DNA of 7,501 nt, taken from NCBI GenBank assembly GCA_023419995.1, contig JAEZXF010000424.1, forward strand, positions 1-7,501, in the 5' to 3' direction. The translations under genes were made by a program, and so were the position numbers. Shown here piece after piece: positions 6,827-7,501 of the stretch. Under the pieces are notes generated by a model. That model saw only the letters and a program-made list of their open reading frames with translations, was not told the origin of the DNA and ran no database searches. Source of the stretch: Pseudomonadota bacterium. GTDB lineage: Bacteria > Pseudomonadota > Alphaproteobacteria > Rhizobiales > Rhizobiaceae. Each line of letters starts with the position of its first letter. Within the stretch, counting starts at the first letter, position 1.

Positions 6827-6925
6827 CGGCACCGGGCGAGTGCTGGCCGGAAAGGGCGCCGGGAACGCCTCTGTTGTCAGTATGTTAGCCGGATCGGACC
6901 TTGTCCTTGCGGCCACGCGGGAACG

Positions 6926-6947
6926 GAGCACGAACCGGCTCGTGCTC
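6926..6947. repeat. Stem-loop with 8-bp arms in the ftsH-glmM gap
   Basis: GAGCACGA (6926-6933) is the reverse complement of TCGTGCTC (6940-6947), with a six-base loop. There is no T-run after it on either strand, so it is not a standard terminator. It could form in an ftsH-glmM read-through transcript. The function is unknown. Confidence 0.6.
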
Positions 6948-7116
6948 GAGGCAGGACGGCACGGGGATGTCAAGGGTGCCGCTCCGCGGATGATTCGCGG
7001 GACGGGCGAGCCGTCGCCTGAAGGCCTGCCTGCGGGATGTCTCGCACGCGGCGACCATGCCGCCGCCGCCCGGCAGAGATCCCGTTGCCTTCGGCAGCTT
7101 CCCGGCGGACGCGACC

Positions 7117-7143
7117 TGCCATGATGCCGCCGGCATCATGGCA
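7117..7143. repeat. Perfect 27-bp palindrome between ftsH and glmM
   Basis: The arm TGCCATGATGCCG (7117-7129) is exactly complementary to 7131-7143 around a single central base. As RNA it would be a 12-bp stem with a three-base loop; as DNA it has the symmetry of an operator for a dimeric protein or of a repetitive extragenic palindrome. No T-run follows on either strand. It is 63 bases beyond the ftsH stop. Confidence 0.85.
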
Positions 7144-7159
7144 TTCGCTCGTCAATCGA

Positions 7160-7198
7160 TCGGCCCCTTCGCAAGCTTGGGCGCAAGCTCGGGGCCGA
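7160..7198 (-). terminator. Possible terminator-like compound stem after ftsH
   Basis: TCGGCCCC (7160-7167) pairs with GGGGCCGA (7191-7198), and within it AGCTT (7174-7178) pairs with AAGCT (7185-7189). The structure begins 8 bases after the ftsH stop codon on the minus strand. No T-tract follows, so it may be a weak or factor-dependent terminator, or a 3'-end stabilising stem. Confidence 0.4.
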
Positions 7199-7205
7199 CC
7201 GCTCC

Positions 7206-7501
7206 TCACCCCTGCGGCTGGGGCTCCAGGCCGGCGTCGGGTTCCTCGCCGCCCTTCTTGCGGTCCTCGCCGCGCGCGCCCGCCTTCGGCACGGTCGAGC
7301 CGCGCGAGGGCGGCGTGTCGTCGCCGAGGTCACGCGACGGCTTCTCGCCGGCCATGATCTGGCGGATCTCGTCGCCGGAGAGCGTCTCGTACTCGAGCAG
7401 CCCCTCGGCGATGGCGATCCATTCCTTCTTCTTGTCGGTCAGGATCTTGCGCGCGCTGGCATAGGCCTCGTCGATCAGGCGGCGCCCCTCGGCGGCGATG
7501 A
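7206..7501 (-). CDS. ftsH: ATP-dependent zinc metalloprotease FtsH, C-terminal part
   Basis: The last 98 residues of FtsH, the inner-membrane AAA+ protease that degrades misassembled membrane proteins and regulators such as LpxC. The AAA and HExxH zinc-site regions lie beyond the window edge. What is seen is the end of the M41 peptidase helical domain (EGRRLIDEAYASARKIL, then EGLLEYETLSGDEIRQIMAG), followed by a family-typical charged, Pro- and Gly-rich tail (TPPSRGSTVPKAG, GLEPQPQG) to the TGA at 7208-7206. Short tails of this TPPSRGS type are common in alphaproteobacterial FtsH. The gene is followed by glmM on the same strand. The visible part is intact. Confidence 0.93.
   Translation of the reverse strand, partial: IAAEGRRLIDEAYASARKILTDKKKEWIAIAEGLLEYETLSGDEIRQIMAGEKPSRDLGDDTPPSRGSTVPKAGARGEDRKKGGEEPDAGLEPQPQG

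Larger units (their letters stand above)
6731..7205. other. 475-bp gap between ftsH and glmM, without a recognisable gene
   Basis: No reading frame here looks coding: the longest minus-strand ones (7139-6885 and a GTG-started 7209-6970) are rich in Arg, Ala and Gly, have no recognisable motif, and overlap inverted repeats. The gap holds a 27-bp palindrome (7117-7143), a stem with 8-bp arms (6926-6947), a compound stem after the ftsH stop (7160-7198), and an AT-rich patch (about 6780-6825) that could be the glmM promoter. No riboswitch class is recognised. Confidence 0.55.

Noticed and set aside
5270..7021. Long plus-strand open frame (583 codons) opposite glmM
   Set aside because: The product is a low-complexity Ala/Asp/His/Arg/Gly run typical of the antisense of a GC-rich gene; glmM is complete with all catalytic motifs on the other strand.
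6970..7209. GTG-started 79-aa frame overlapping the ftsH stop (GTGA)
   Set aside because: The overlap looks like coupling, but the product is Arg/Ala/Gly-rich, has no motif, and crosses two inverted repeats.
1..7501. CRISPR array, tRNA, rRNA, toxin-antitoxin or phage-defence genes
   Set aside because: No regularly spaced repeats, no cloverleaf or rRNA segments, and no reading frame resembling such systems were seen.

Overview
The window looks like chromosomal DNA of a high-GC alphaproteobacterium, most likely a Hyphomicrobiales (Rhizobiales) member. The grounds are an ftsH-glmM pair in the order typical of that group, two Omp25/Omp31-type beta-barrel proteins, and TTAA-N7-TTAAC motifs of the kind bound by the alphaproteobacterial cell-cycle regulator CtrA. 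No named species can be supported.

The right part (about 3300-7501) is ordinary core chromosome, all read on the minus strand: the C-terminal end of ftsH, a 475-bp gap with several inverted repeats and an AT-rich patch, an intact glmM, and two intact paralogous outer-membrane barrel genes (293 and 224 aa). Each barrel gene has its own hairpin terminator and its own upstream array of three TTAA half-sites. FtsH (membrane proteostasis), GlmM (UDP-GlcNAc precursor for peptidoglycan and LPS) and the barrels are all envelope functions.

The left part (1-3200) is decaying DNA. A minus-strand TonB-dependent receptor gene with an STN signalling domain fills about 127-2710. It carries two compensating single-base frameshifts in the plug domain and an in-frame TGA near the C-terminus, and its last barrel strands are cut off by what looks like the end of an IS3-type insertion sequence running out of the window at position 1. 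At its other end the receptor loses its start and signal peptide at about 2700-2720, abutting head-to-head a plus-strand alpha/beta-hydrolase that has also lost its 5' half, including the nucleophile region. This fits a rearrangement that removed the 5' ends of both genes.

I see no CRISPR array, tRNA, rRNA or clear new multi-gene system. The items most worth following up are the paired TTAA arrays at the barrel promoters, the 17-bp-arm hairpin over the start of the IS reading frame, the 27-bp palindrome between ftsH and glmM, and the double-truncation junction.
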